DNA from: Pirellulales bacterium | GTDB taxonomy: Bacteria > Planctomycetota > Planctomycetia > Pirellulales > JAEUIK01 | Assembly (NCBI GenBank): GCA_019694435.1 | Contig: JAIBBZ010000003.1 | Span: forward strand, 1 to 64,000 | DNA length: 64,000 nucleotides | Direction of reading: 5' to 3' | In this document: positions 1 through 7,667 of the stretch, piece by piece | Layout: each line of letters begins with the position of its first letter | Numbering within the stretch: the stretch's first letter is position 1 | The notes under the pieces: generated by a model | Told to the model about the DNA's origin: nothing | The model's database searches: none | Seen by the model: the letters and a program-made list of their open reading frames with translations, nothing else | Program-made: the position numbers and the translations under genes

Positions 1-1
1 G

Positions 2-865
2 GTACTCAGCCCGTTGGTGGCCGAGGTCTACACGATCGAGATCGTCGAATCGCTCGGGCATCGCGCGGCCAAGGTGTTGCGCGACCTGCACTACGACAAC
101 GTCCATGCCAAGGTGGGCGACGGCTTCAAGGGTTGGGCCGAGTTCGCGCCGTTCGACAAGGTGATCGTGACCTGCTCGCCCGAAAACGTCCCCCGACCGC
201 TGGTCGAACAATTGCGCGACGGCGGGCGGATGATTATTCCGCTCGGCGAGCGCTATCAGCAGAGCCTGTACCTGATGAAGAAGAAGGGCGACAAGCTCGA
301 GACCGAGGCGCTCGTCCCGACCTTGTTCGTGCCGATGACGGGCGAAGCCGAATCGCTGCGCCGCGTGCTGCCCGACGGCTCGAAGCCAGGTGTGTTCAAC
401 GGCAGCTTCGAAGACGCGGAAGGCGACCCGCCACGGCCGCGCGGCTGGCATTACCAACGCTATTGCGAACGCGCGCAAGTCGCCGATGCGCCCGATGGTC
501 AATACGTGATGAAGTTCACCAACGACGTCCCCGGACGCAGCGCCCAGATGCTCCAGGGCCTGGCCTGTGACGGCCATAAGATCAAATACCTCAAATTGGG
601 TGCCTGGGTACAAGGGCAGGGAATCGTCGCCGGCCCGGCGGACCAGGATTTGCCGGCGTTTGTCGTTACTTTCTACAACCAGAACCGGGCCGCCATCACA
701 ACCAAGTGGCTGGGGCCCTGGCGCGGTACGTTCAAATGGGAATACTTCTCGGGCAAGATCGCCGTACCGCCGCAAACTCGCGACGCCATCATTCGCATTG
801 GCCTGCATGGCGCCACGGGGTCCGCGCTGTACGACGCCATCGAAATCGTGCCGCAGGAGAATTGA
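2..865 (+). CDS. pcm: Protein-L-isoaspartate O-methyltransferase, 5'-truncated, with extra C-terminal module
   Basis: The reading frame is open to the window edge, so the start lies upstream. The first residues, VLSPLVAEVYTIEIVESL, match the region just after the SAM-binding glycine loop of PCMT enzymes, and ITCSPENVPRPLVEQL followed by GGRMIIPLGE is the usual end of the methyltransferase core. These enzymes repair isoaspartyl residues in aged proteins using SAM. The core ends near residue 130 of the visible part. About 155 further residues begin with FNGSFED and a Gly-Trp pair and end in a Tyr-Asp-Ala-Ile-Glu-Ile strand, a pattern resembling CBM4/9-type beta-sandwiches. Such a tail is absent from ordinary Pcm (about 210 residues). 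The methyltransferase call is firm; the nature of the tail is inferred. Confidence 0.85.
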   Translation, partial: VLSPLVAEVYTIEIVESLGHRAAKVLRDLHYDNVHAKVGDGFKGWAEFAPFDKVIVTCSPENVPRPLVEQLRDGGRMIIPLGERYQQSLYLMKKKGDKLETEALVPTLFVPMTGEAESLRRVLPDGSKPGVFNGSFEDAEGDPPRPRGWHYQRYCERAQVADAPDGQYVMKFTNDVPGRSAQMLQGLACDGHKIKYLKLGAWVQGQGIVAGPADQDLPAFVVTFYNQNRAAITTKWLGPWRGTFKWEYFSGKIAVPPQTRDAIIRIGLHGATGSALYDAIEIVPQEN

Positions 866-875
866 TCTCGGCCGC

Positions 876-2027
876 CTAGTTCCAGCGCCCGCGGCGCCTC
901 GCAAAGCGGAAGGGTTCGCCCGTCACTTCGAAGTCGGCACGCAGCCCGACGTTCAACACGAGCCCCAACGCCAGCGCGTGGGCCAGCAGCCCCGAGCCGC
1001 CATAGCTCACCAGCGGCAGCGAGAGGCCCGTGACCGGCAGCAGGCCGACGGTCATCCCGGTGTTGATCAACACCTGCGCAGCGAACAGCGCTGCCACGCC
1101 CACCGCGAGCAGCCGCCCGAACGGCTCCTGCGTCGACGTCGCCACGCGCAAACAACCGGCCACGATCAGGGCAAACAGAGCGATGAGCGCCGTTTGCCCG
1201 GCCAGGCCGAAGCGCTCGCCCCACATGCTGAAGATGAAGTCGGTCGCCGCAGCGGGCAGATGATATGCGCCGGGGTCGTCGACGGTGGTTCCACTCAGCC
1301 AACTACCCCAGGCACCGCCAAGCGCTGCCACCTGCTTCGCCTGGTGGAGTTGATACCCGTCGTCTGCCGGGCGTTGCTCGGGAGCGTTCTGCTCGAATAG
1401 CGCCGTTACACGCGAGCGCTGCTCGCGACTCATCTGGCTCCAAAGCAGCGGCGCCAACAACACCGCCACCAACGAGATGCATGCCAGATGCCGCCGTCGC
1501 GCGCCGGCGGCGAACAACATGGCGAAGAGCAGCGGGGGAAAAACCATCGCCGTGCCCAGGTCGGGCTCCTTGAGCACCAGGAGCACCGGTACCAACGTCA
1601 ACAGCAGCGGCGCTACCAGGCCCGGCAAGCGGCGAAAGTTCTCGCGATACGTCAGCCAGCGCGCCAGCGCCACGACGTAGACCACCTTCGCAAACTCCGA
1701 AGGCTGGACGCCGATCGGGCCAACTCGAATCCAGCGATGAACCCCGGCCACGGGCGGTAAGAAGTAAACGGCCACCAGGGCGACAACCACCCCGGCCAGG
1801 CCCAGGTAGGCAAAGCGCCAGAGTCGACGGTAGCTCGGCCACACCACGAATCCGGTCAGCAGGGCCGCCAAGGTGCCCGCGACCGCCTGGCGGCTGGCGA
1901 GGCGAATCTCGCCCGCCGCAAGCATCTCCGCTCGTGTGATGGCCGCGAGGCCACCGGCAAACAAGGCAATCGCCGGCAACATCAGCCCAACAGGCCAGCG
2001 GCTGCGCAGCGGTAGAAAAGCATCCAT
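876..2027 (-). CDS. rodA: Rod shape-determining protein RodA (SEDS peptidoglycan polymerase)
   Basis: A 383-residue polytopic membrane protein. It shows the SEDS-family signatures: GVHRWIRVGPIGVQPSEFAKV near residue 100, KEPDLGTA near 150 (counterpart of the QPDLGTA motif with the functional Asp), and INTGMTVGLLPVTGLSLPLV plus SYGGSG near 320. The length and the position of the DLGTA motif fit RodA better than FtsW. Known family role: glycan-strand polymerization from lipid II in cell elongation. It converges with the pcm-like gene (10-base gap) and has no mre or pbp2 neighbour in the window. Whether a planctomycete uses it for canonical elongation is not decidable here. Confidence 0.9.
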   Translation of the reverse strand: MDAFLPLRSRWPVGLMLPAIALFAGGLAAITRAEMLAAGEIRLASRQAVAGTLAALLTGFVVWPSYRRLWRFAYLGLAGVVVALVAVYFLPPVAGVHRWIRVGPIGVQPSEFAKVVYVVALARWLTYRENFRRLPGLVAPLLLTLVPVLLVLKEPDLGTAMVFPPLLFAMLFAAGARRRHLACISLVAVLLAPLLWSQMSREQRSRVTALFEQNAPEQRPADDGYQLHQAKQVAALGGAWGSWLSGTTVDDPGAYHLPAAATDFIFSMWGERFGLAGQTALIALFALIVAGCLRVATSTQEPFGRLLAVGVAALFAAQVLINTGMTVGLLPVTGLSLPLVSYGGSGLLAHALALGLVLNVGLRADFEVTGEPFRFARRRGRWN

Positions 2028-2473
2028 GGCTTGGCCAACCTGCGTCGATTGCGCGGTTTAATTCCCGGCAGGGTGCCCAGCGGCAGCGGGCGGGCAGGGG
2101 AGTCTAAGCCTCGCGTACAGCGGAGCCCAGCCCAGCCGAAATCGTCGCCAAACCGGACCTTACCAATTGGGGATCTGGGAAAAAGGCGCAGACTTTTCGT
2201 TGCCGGCTAATTATGCTGTCGCTGTTGCTGCTAGCGGCGTTGACGCCCTTAGTGGCGTTTGATTGGCCCTGCGAACGGGGGTCTGGCATCCCCGCGAACG
2301 CTGGTGTTCAATCCATGCGGATTGTGCGGGATGAGCCGGGCGCGCCCTAGACTTCCCGGATTTCGCAAACGGCAGTCCTTCCGTAATCCGCGAGAACACG
2401 AGCTAGGTTTGTTTGTTTCGCGGCAGAGCCGCGAGAGTAGTCAGGTTAGGCAATTCAATTGGAGCAAGATGAC
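2028..2473. other. Divergent intergenic region between rodA and the TIGR03000 gene
   Basis: No convincing coding sequence. This region must hold the promoters of the two divergent genes. Visible elements are a TAGACT hexamer at 2348-2353, whose best upstream TTG hexamer (2322-2327) is 20 bases away and therefore a weak promoter match, and a perfect 7-bp hairpin at 2418-2434 in the presumed leader of the downstream gene. The stretch GGGCAGGGGAG near 2090 is a partial copy of a G-rich word repeated elsewhere in the window. Confidence 0.4.
2418..2434 (+). promoter_or_regulatory. Leader hairpin before the TIGR03000 gene
   Basis: TCGCGGC, loop AGA, GCCGCGA form a perfect 7-bp stem starting 56 bases before the ATG. 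It is preceded by a T-rich GTTTGTTTGTT run. There is no U-tract after it on the plus strand, so mRNA stabilisation or translational control is more likely than termination. Function is inferred. Confidence 0.35.
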
Positions 2474-3568
2474 ATGTTGCGGACGCAGACCAAGGCTTTG
2501 CTAGCCGGTGCCATGATCTGGGCCGGTGCCGTGCTGGGTGACGCCTCCTCGGCGGACGCCTTCTGGCACCATCATTGGGGTAGCTGGGGTTCGAGCGGTG
2601 GCTCGTGGGGCTCCAGCGGTGGCTCGTGGGGTAGCTGGGGTTCGTACGGCTCGTCGGGCGGTTGGGGCTCGTCGGGCGGTTACGGTTATCGCGTGCGACG
2701 CGCTTGGCACTCGAGCGGCGGCTGGGGTTCGTCCGGCGGCTCGTCGGGTGGCTGGGGTTCGTCGGGTGGTTCGAGCGGCGGCTATGTCGTCTACGGTGGC
2801 TCGAGCGGCGGTTGGGGTTCGTCCGGCGGTTCGTCGGGCGGCTGGGGATCGTCCGGCGGTTCAAGCGGTGGCTCGAGCGGCGGTGTGATCGTTCACGAGC
2901 ATGAATCCAACTACCAAGGCACCGCGCCCGCCGATGCGCCGGCCGACGCTCCCGCTCCGGAGGGTGCAGCGCCAAGCGAAGGCGATGTGGCTCCTCCGGC
3001 TGACGGCGATACGACCGCTCTGCCGCAAGACGGCACCTTGATCGCGGTCCGCGTGCCGGCCAACGCCACGATTCTGGTCAACGGCATGCCGACCAACAGC
3101 AAGGGCAACCTGCGTCGCTACATGTCGCGCGGCTTGGAGCGCGGCTATAGCTACACCTACGAAATCAAGGCCACTGTCCAACGGGACGGCCAAGAGCTGA
3201 CCGAGACCAAGACCGTCAAGGTCCAGGCTGGTCAAGCCACCGAAGTGACCTTCGAGCTGAACGGGCAGGAAGAGATGAATGCCCGTCGTCAACAGCCCGA
3301 ATCGTCCCCGACGAACTTGACGCTGCATGTTCCGGCCGATGCCAAGGTGTTCCTGGCCGGCCGCGAGACTCGCTCGACCGGCGCGGTCCGCGAATTCTCG
3401 ACGCAGCGCCTGCCGGGCGGTCAAGAGTGGGCCAACTACCCGGTTCGCGTCGTGGTGGTCCGCGACGGCCAGGAGCTGGTCAAGGAAGAGAACGTCACGA
3501 TCAAGGCCGGCGAGACCCGTGTCTTGAACTTCGCGTTCGACGCCCCGAAAGTGGCTTCGGCTCGCTAA
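2474..3568 (+). CDS. Secreted Gly/Ser/Trp-repeat protein with two TIGR03000 domains
   Basis: The start is ATG 2474, with GGAG ten bases upstream (2461-2464). An N-terminal signal peptide (MLRTQTKALLAGAMIWAGAV, cleavage probably after SSADA) is followed by about 110 residues of low-complexity repeats built from GSSGG and SWGSSGG units. An acidic Pro/Ala linker follows, then two tandem copies of a beta-rich domain of about 80 residues: IAVRVPANATILVNGMPT to VTFELNG, and LTLHVPADAKVFLAGRETRS to LNFAFDA. These match the planctomycete-restricted TIGR03000 domain, whose function is unknown. The protein is probably exported to the envelope or surface. A strong terminator directly after the gene makes it monocistronic. 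Confidence 0.85.
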   Translation: MLRTQTKALLAGAMIWAGAVLGDASSADAFWHHHWGSWGSSGGSWGSSGGSWGSWGSYGSSGGWGSSGGYGYRVRRAWHSSGGWGSSGGSSGGWGSSGGSSGGYVVYGGSSGGWGSSGGSSGGWGSSGGSSGGSSGGVIVHEHESNYQGTAPADAPADAPAPEGAAPSEGDVAPPADGDTTALPQDGTLIAVRVPANATILVNGMPTNSKGNLRRYMSRGLERGYSYTYEIKATVQRDGQELTETKTVKVQAGQATEVTFELNGQEEMNARRQQPESSPTNLTLHVPADAKVFLAGRETRSTGAVREFSTQRLPGGQEWANYPVRVVVVRDGQELVKEENVTIKAGETRVLNFAFDAPKVASAR

Positions 3569-3598
3569 GCCGCCGCGCAATCGGCAAACTGCTTACGA

Positions 3599-3634
3599 CC
3601 CTCGCAGAGGTTTCGGCCTCTGCGAGGGTTTTTT
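3599..3634 (+). terminator. Rho-independent terminator
   Basis: CCCTCGCAGAGG (3599-3610), a 6-base loop, and the perfect complement CCTCTGCGAGGG (3617-3628) are followed directly by six T (3629-3634). This 12-bp perfect stem lies 30 bases after the stop of the TIGR03000 gene. It is the clearest intrinsic terminator in the window. Confidence 0.95.
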
Positions 3635-3797
3635 GTTGAAGGCGCCGCGCAAACCGGTCGCCAGCAAAAAGCTTCTCGGCCGGCAACTGCCTACCGATAA
3701 CAACCGCTGGCGCGGCATAAGTGCCGACTTGGCAATGCCGTGCGACAACGCACTTTCGATTTCTCGGCGCGCTGCGGACTGGCGCGCATCCTGTTCG

Positions 3798-4493
3798 ATG
3801 CCACGCCCCGAAGCCAACCCAACGCCGCGCGCCGCGCAAGCGGCCGTTTCGACCAGGAGCCCGTTGGGCCCCTGGTCGAAGGCCGTGATCAGCGTGGCCG
3901 TGACGTTGCACCTGGTCGGCGTATTCTGCGCGCCTTTCGCGCTGCCGCCGGCCTCGGAGTTGTCGGGCCGGCTCTGGGAGGTCTATCGCCCGTATCTCGA
4001 GGCGATGTTCCTCAATCACGGCTATGCGTTCTTCGCCCCCGACCCGGGGCCCAGCCACCTGGTGCGGTACGTGCTCGAATATGAAGACGGCCACAAAGAA
4101 GAACACATCTTTCCAAACCTCAGCGAGCACAAGCCGCGCCTGCTTTACCACCGGCACTTCATGCTCAGCGAGTTTCTCAACGCGGCGCCGCCGGAGACAC
4201 CCTGGGTTCAAGCTTACATTCGCTCCTATGCCGCGCACTTGCTGGCGCATTCTGGCGCCAAGCGCGTGACGATCTATCTGCGCCGCCATTTGCTGCCGTC
4301 GCCCGGGCAAGTGCTCGAAGGCGCTAAGCTCGACGACCCGCGCTCGTATGAAGAGCGCGACTTGGGCACTTTCGATGCCCAATCGGCCGCGGAGCCGGTC
4401 GCCGAACTCGAAGTCGAAACCTTGCCGCTGGGCGCCCCACGGCAAGAACAGGCACCGGGACAACCACCTGCCGCGCCGGAGCCACCGCTATGA
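3798..4493 (+). CDS. Membrane-anchored protein of unknown function, partner of an HTTM protein
   Basis: The start is taken at ATG 3798 (MPRPEANPTPRAA); the frame is open further upstream to the terminator, but that part has no coding character. About 231 residues. One hydrophobic segment lies near residues 29-52 (WSKAVISVAVTLHLVGVFCA), followed by a soluble part with YAFFAPDPGPSHLVRYVLEY and HKEEHIFPNLSEHKPRLLYH. It ends in an ATGA overlap with the following HTTM gene, implying translational coupling. I recognise no enzymatic family, but two-gene units of this kind next to HTTM proteins fit a membrane complex. Function unknown. Confidence 0.75.
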   Translation: MPRPEANPTPRAAQAAVSTRSPLGPWSKAVISVAVTLHLVGVFCAPFALPPASELSGRLWEVYRPYLEAMFLNHGYAFFAPDPGPSHLVRYVLEYEDGHKEEHIFPNLSEHKPRLLYHRHFMLSEFLNAAPPETPWVQAYIRSYAAHLLAHSGAKRVTIYLRRHLLPSPGQVLEGAKLDDPRSYEERDLGTFDAQSAAEPVAELEVETLPLGAPRQEQAPGQPPAAPEPPL

Positions 4494-5536
4494 ATGCCCT
4501 CGCGGCTGTGGCCCGCTCTTGGGTGCATGAATGGTGTCGGGCGTGGGACCGGTTCTGGTTCACGGCCGTCGATCCGGCCACGCTGGGGATGATTCGGCTG
4601 TTCGCCGGGGCCATGCTGTTTTACACGCACGCCGTCTGGAGCCTGGGGCTCGAAGACTTCTTCGGGCCCGATGCCTGGGTCAATGCCCGCGCATTTACGG
4701 CGCTGCGTCCTGGCGGATTTGCCTGGAGCGGCTTTTGGAGCGGCAGCGGCGAAGCGACGATCGGCGCGGCCGTGTCGGAATCGGGCAGTTTTACCTGGAC
4801 CTGGTGGTGGTGGATCGATTCGCTGGCCGGCGGGCGCCCCTGGTTGCTATGGCTCGTGCACGTCGCCGGCCTGGCAGTGATCGCATGCTCGATGCTGGGT
4901 CTGTATACCCGCGTGACGACCATCCTGTCGTTCCTCGTCGCCGTGGCCTATGTGAACCGCGTGCCGGGCGCGTTGTTCGGCCTCGATCAGATCAACTGCA
5001 TGCTGGCCTTGTACCTGGCCGTGGGGCCGTCGGGCGCGGCCTACTCGCTCGACAACCTGTTGCGCCGCCGCCGTGGCGAAAAGGTCGACCCGCGCACGCC
5101 GCGCGTCGGTGCCAATATCGCCCTGCGGCTGATCCAGTTGCACATGTGCGTCATCTATCTGTTCGCGGGGCTCGCCAAGCTCGAAGGCGAAACCTGGCAG
5201 AACGGCACGGCGCTGTGGGGCGCGGTGGCCAATCTGGAATATCAATCGCTCGACGCCACCTGGATGGCCGGCTATCCGCTCCTGATCAACGCGCTGACCC
5301 AGACGACCGTCTTCTGGGAGACGTTCTATATCGGCCTGGTCTGGCCGCGGTTGACGCGGCCGATCATCATCGCGATGGCCGTTCCGTTGCACCTGGGCAT
5401 TGCCCTGGCGATGGGCATGATCACCTTCGGGCTGATCATGATCCTGGCCAACTTCGCGTTTCTGTCGCCGGCGCTGGTACGCGGCGTGCTCGACCCCGTC
5501 GCGCGGCGCCTGGGGCTCGGCAGCGTCGCGTCTTGA
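4490..5536 (+). CDS. HTTM-domain (vitamin K-dependent gamma-carboxylase-like) membrane protein
   Basis: 348 residues with many transmembrane segments. The N-terminal WFTAVDPATLGMIRLFAGAM and the later LIQLHMCVIYLFAGLAKLEG are characteristic of the HTTM domain shared with the membrane part of gamma-glutamyl carboxylase. The C-terminal catalytic region of true carboxylases is absent, so carboxylation activity should not be assumed. The start codon overlaps the stop of the upstream gene (ATGA at 4490-4493), so the two are expressed together. Confidence 0.85.
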   Translation: MNALAAVARSWVHEWCRAWDRFWFTAVDPATLGMIRLFAGAMLFYTHAVWSLGLEDFFGPDAWVNARAFTALRPGGFAWSGFWSGSGEATIGAAVSESGSFTWTWWWWIDSLAGGRPWLLWLVHVAGLAVIACSMLGLYTRVTTILSFLVAVAYVNRVPGALFGLDQINCMLALYLAVGPSGAAYSLDNLLRRRRGEKVDPRTPRVGANIALRLIQLHMCVIYLFAGLAKLEGETWQNGTALWGAVANLEYQSLDATWMAGYPLLINALTQTTVFWETFYIGLVWPRLTRPIIIAMAVPLHLGIALAMGMITFGLIMILANFAFLSPALVRGVLDPVARRLGLGSVAS

Positions 5537-5565
5537 CTCACAGAAGCACCTCCCCGCCGCCTGGT

Positions 5566-5595
5566 TTGCCGATTTCGCCCCGGGCAACCTATACT
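5566..5595 (+). promoter_or_regulatory. Candidate sigma-70-type promoter of asd
   Basis: TTGCCG (5566-5571), an 18-base spacer, and TATACT (5590-5595). The -10 hexamer matches consensus in five of six positions. A transcript from here would carry a leader of roughly 180 bases before the asd start. Confidence 0.45.
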
Positions 5596-5599
5596 GTCG

Positions 5600-5770
5600 T
5601 CCTTTCCCTGCCTGGAATTGCCGCCCGTATGGCAGGCCGCGCGCAGGGCAGGGGGGGTGAACCCCACTTGTCCCAGGCGTGTCCTGGGCGTCTGGCCGCT
5701 GACGGCCAGCCCTTCGCCAAGACCGGGAGGGGTGCCCCACCACGGATCGGCGCTGTTCGGGTTTAAGTGA
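5600..5770 (+). promoter_or_regulatory. Hairpin-rich leader of asd
   Basis: Successive short stems are visible: GGGG-TGAA-CCCC at 5654-5665, CCCAGG/CCTGGG at 5672-5688 and CTGGCCG/CGGCCAG at 5692-5709, with GGGGTGCCCC further down. A CCTGCC/GGCAGG pairing is also possible in the first part. No element carries a U-run, so it is not a terminator. I do not recognise a lysine or SAM riboswitch core. It also contains a perfect copy of the dispersed 14-base word (5644-5657). A regulatory role is inferred only. Confidence 0.35.
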
Positions 5771-5781
5771 GGAGTTCGGTG

Positions 5782-6804
5782 GTGTTTGAAACTGTTGCCG
5801 TCGTCGGTGCCACGGGTGCCGTAGGAACGCTGATCCTCAAGCTGCTCGAAGAGCGGCAGTTTCCCTGCGAGCGCTACAAGTTCCTCGCCTCGGCCCGGTC
5901 GGCGGGCAAGACGGTGCACTTTGCCGGACGCGATTGGCCCGTCGAGGCGCTCACGCCCGAGGCGTTCGATGGCGTCGACCTGGCAATCGGCAGCACTCCG
6001 GACGAAGTGGCCCGCGATTTTGCCCCCTGGGCCGTCGAGCGCGGCGCGATCGTGGTCGACGAGAGCGGTTATTGGCGCATGGATCCGAAGGTGCCGCTGG
6101 TGATCCCCGAGGTGAACCCGGATGCTGCGGCCAACCACCAAGGCCTGATCGCCAGCCCCAACTGTTCGACCACGCAGATGGTCGTCGCCTTGAAGCCGCT
6201 GCACGATGCCGCCCGCGTGCGGCGCGTCGTGGTGAGCACCTATCAGGCCACGAGCGGCGCGGGGCTGGTCGGCACGCGCGATTTGGTCGAAGGCACCAAG
6301 GCCGATCTGGCCGGCCAGGAATACGCCTATGAAAACTTCGCGCACCCGATCGCCTTCAACTTGATCCCGCAGATCGGTTCGCCGAAGCACGCCGGGTACA
6401 CGTCGGAAGAAATGAAGATGGTCTTCGAGACGCACAAGATTCTGGGCGACGATTCGATTCGCATCTGCCCGACGTGCGTTCGGGTGCCGGTCAGTAACTG
6501 CCACAGCGAGAGCATATTGGTCGAGACCGAGCGCAAGCTGACCGTTGGCGAGGCCCGTGAATTGTTTGCCGCCATGCCGGGCGTGGTGGTCGACGACGAC
6601 TTGGGAGCGAAGCGGTACCCGATGCCGCGCGGCTGCGACGGCCGCGACGAAGTGTTCATCGGCCGCATTCGCGAAGACCTGTCGAGCCCCAACGGCCTGG
6701 CGTTCTGGTGCGTGAGCGACAATCTGCGCAAAGGCGCCGCGACCAACGCCGTGCAGATCGCCGAATTGCTCGCGCGACTGAAAGCAGCCACTCCGGCGGC
6801 CTGA
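5782..6804 (+). CDS. asd: Aspartate-semialdehyde dehydrogenase
   Basis: The start is taken at GTG 5782, giving MFETVAVVGATGAVG with AGGAG seven bases upstream; in-frame GTG codons at 5767 and 5779 are less well placed. 340 residues, normal family length. GATGAVG is the NADP-binding loop, SPNCSTTQM carries the nucleophilic Cys, and CVRVPVSNCHSES holds the conserved phosphate/substrate region. The enzyme reduces aspartyl phosphate to aspartate semialdehyde, the branch point to lysine/diaminopimelate, methionine and threonine. It lies upstream of truA with a 73-base gap. Confidence 0.95.
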   Translation: MFETVAVVGATGAVGTLILKLLEERQFPCERYKFLASARSAGKTVHFAGRDWPVEALTPEAFDGVDLAIGSTPDEVARDFAPWAVERGAIVVDESGYWRMDPKVPLVIPEVNPDAAANHQGLIASPNCSTTQMVVALKPLHDAARVRRVVVSTYQATSGAGLVGTRDLVEGTKADLAGQEYAYENFAHPIAFNLIPQIGSPKHAGYTSEEMKMVFETHKILGDDSIRICPTCVRVPVSNCHSESILVETERKLTVGEARELFAAMPGVVVDDDLGAKRYPMPRGCDGRDEVFIGRIREDLSSPNGLAFWCVSDNLRKGAATNAVQIAELLARLKAATPAA

Positions 6805-6877
6805 TCGCGGGCTGTTCGGGTACCGGCGATCGTTCGCCGAGGACCGCCGGCAGAGCAGGGGAGGGGAGCGCGGTCTC

Positions 6878-7660
6878 GTGCGCAAGATCCGGCTGGTGAT
6901 CGCCTACGACGGCACCCACTTTCACGGCTGGCAGACGCAACCCGGCGTGCGCACCGTGCAGGGCGCGTTGAACGACGCCGTCACGCAGATCACCGGCACC
7001 GCCACCGAGGTCGTCGGCAGCAGCCGCACCGACGCCGGCGTGCACGCGCTGGGGCAACTCGCCCATTTCGAGACGCCAAGCGCGCTCGACGCGGCGACGC
7101 TGCAGCGGGCCATCAATGCCCGGCTGTCCTCGGAGGTCCGCGTGCGCGAAGCGGCCGAGGCGAGCGACGATTTTCATGCCATCGGCAGCACCGTGCGCAA
7201 ACGGTATCGCTACGTGCTGCACGACGGTCCGATCGCGCCCGTTTTTCGCCGGCAGTATGCCTGGCATCATCACCAGCGGCTGGATGACGCGGCGATGCAC
7301 GAGGCCGCACGGACCTTGTGCGGAACGCACGATTTCGCCAGCTTCGAGAACCAAGGACCCACGCGCCAGTCGAGCGTCCGCACGGTCCTCGCGCTCGACG
7401 TGACGCGCCAACCGCCGCCGTGGGACGACTTCATTCACGTCGAGGTCGAGGCCGACGGGTTTCTCTACAACATGGTCCGCAACCTGGTGGGTACGCTGGT
7501 CGAAGTGGGCCGCCGGCACCGCGAGCCCGCCTGGCCGGCCCAGGTACTCGCCGCGCGCGACCGCCGCGCCGCCGGCATGACCGCGCCGCCGCAGGGGTTG
7601 TTCTTGCTCTGGGTCGATTGGGGCTCCGGGGCTCCGCAGTCGGCGCCAATCGAGTCATAA
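6878..7660 (+). CDS. truA: tRNA pseudouridine(38-40) synthase TruA
   Basis: 260 residues starting at GTG 6878 after GAGGGGAG (6861-6868). MRKIRLVIAYDGTHFHGWQ is the standard N-terminus, and SSRTDAGVHALGQ carries the catalytic Asp. NMVRNLVGTLVEVGR near the end is also characteristic. It modifies uridines 38-40 in the anticodon arm of many tRNAs. The next gene starts seven bases after its stop, so the two are probably co-transcribed. Confidence 0.95.
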   Translation: MRKIRLVIAYDGTHFHGWQTQPGVRTVQGALNDAVTQITGTATEVVGSSRTDAGVHALGQLAHFETPSALDAATLQRAINARLSSEVRVREAAEASDDFHAIGSTVRKRYRYVLHDGPIAPVFRRQYAWHHHQRLDDAAMHEAARTLCGTHDFASFENQGPTRQSSVRTVLALDVTRQPPPWDDFIHVEVEADGFLYNMVRNLVGTLVEVGRRHREPAWPAQVLAARDRRAAGMTAPPQGLFLLWVDWGSGAPQSAPIES

Positions 7661-7667
7661 TCGCCTC

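Noticed and set aside
2576..2890. Tandem repeats that could be taken for a CRISPR array or satellite
   Set aside because: The repeats keep the reading frame and encode GSSGG/SWGSSGG units of the TIGR03000 protein; there are no unique spacers.
5326..6885. Minus-strand open frame of 519 codons over asd
   Set aside because: Antisense of the unambiguous asd gene; low-complexity Arg/Gln/His composition.
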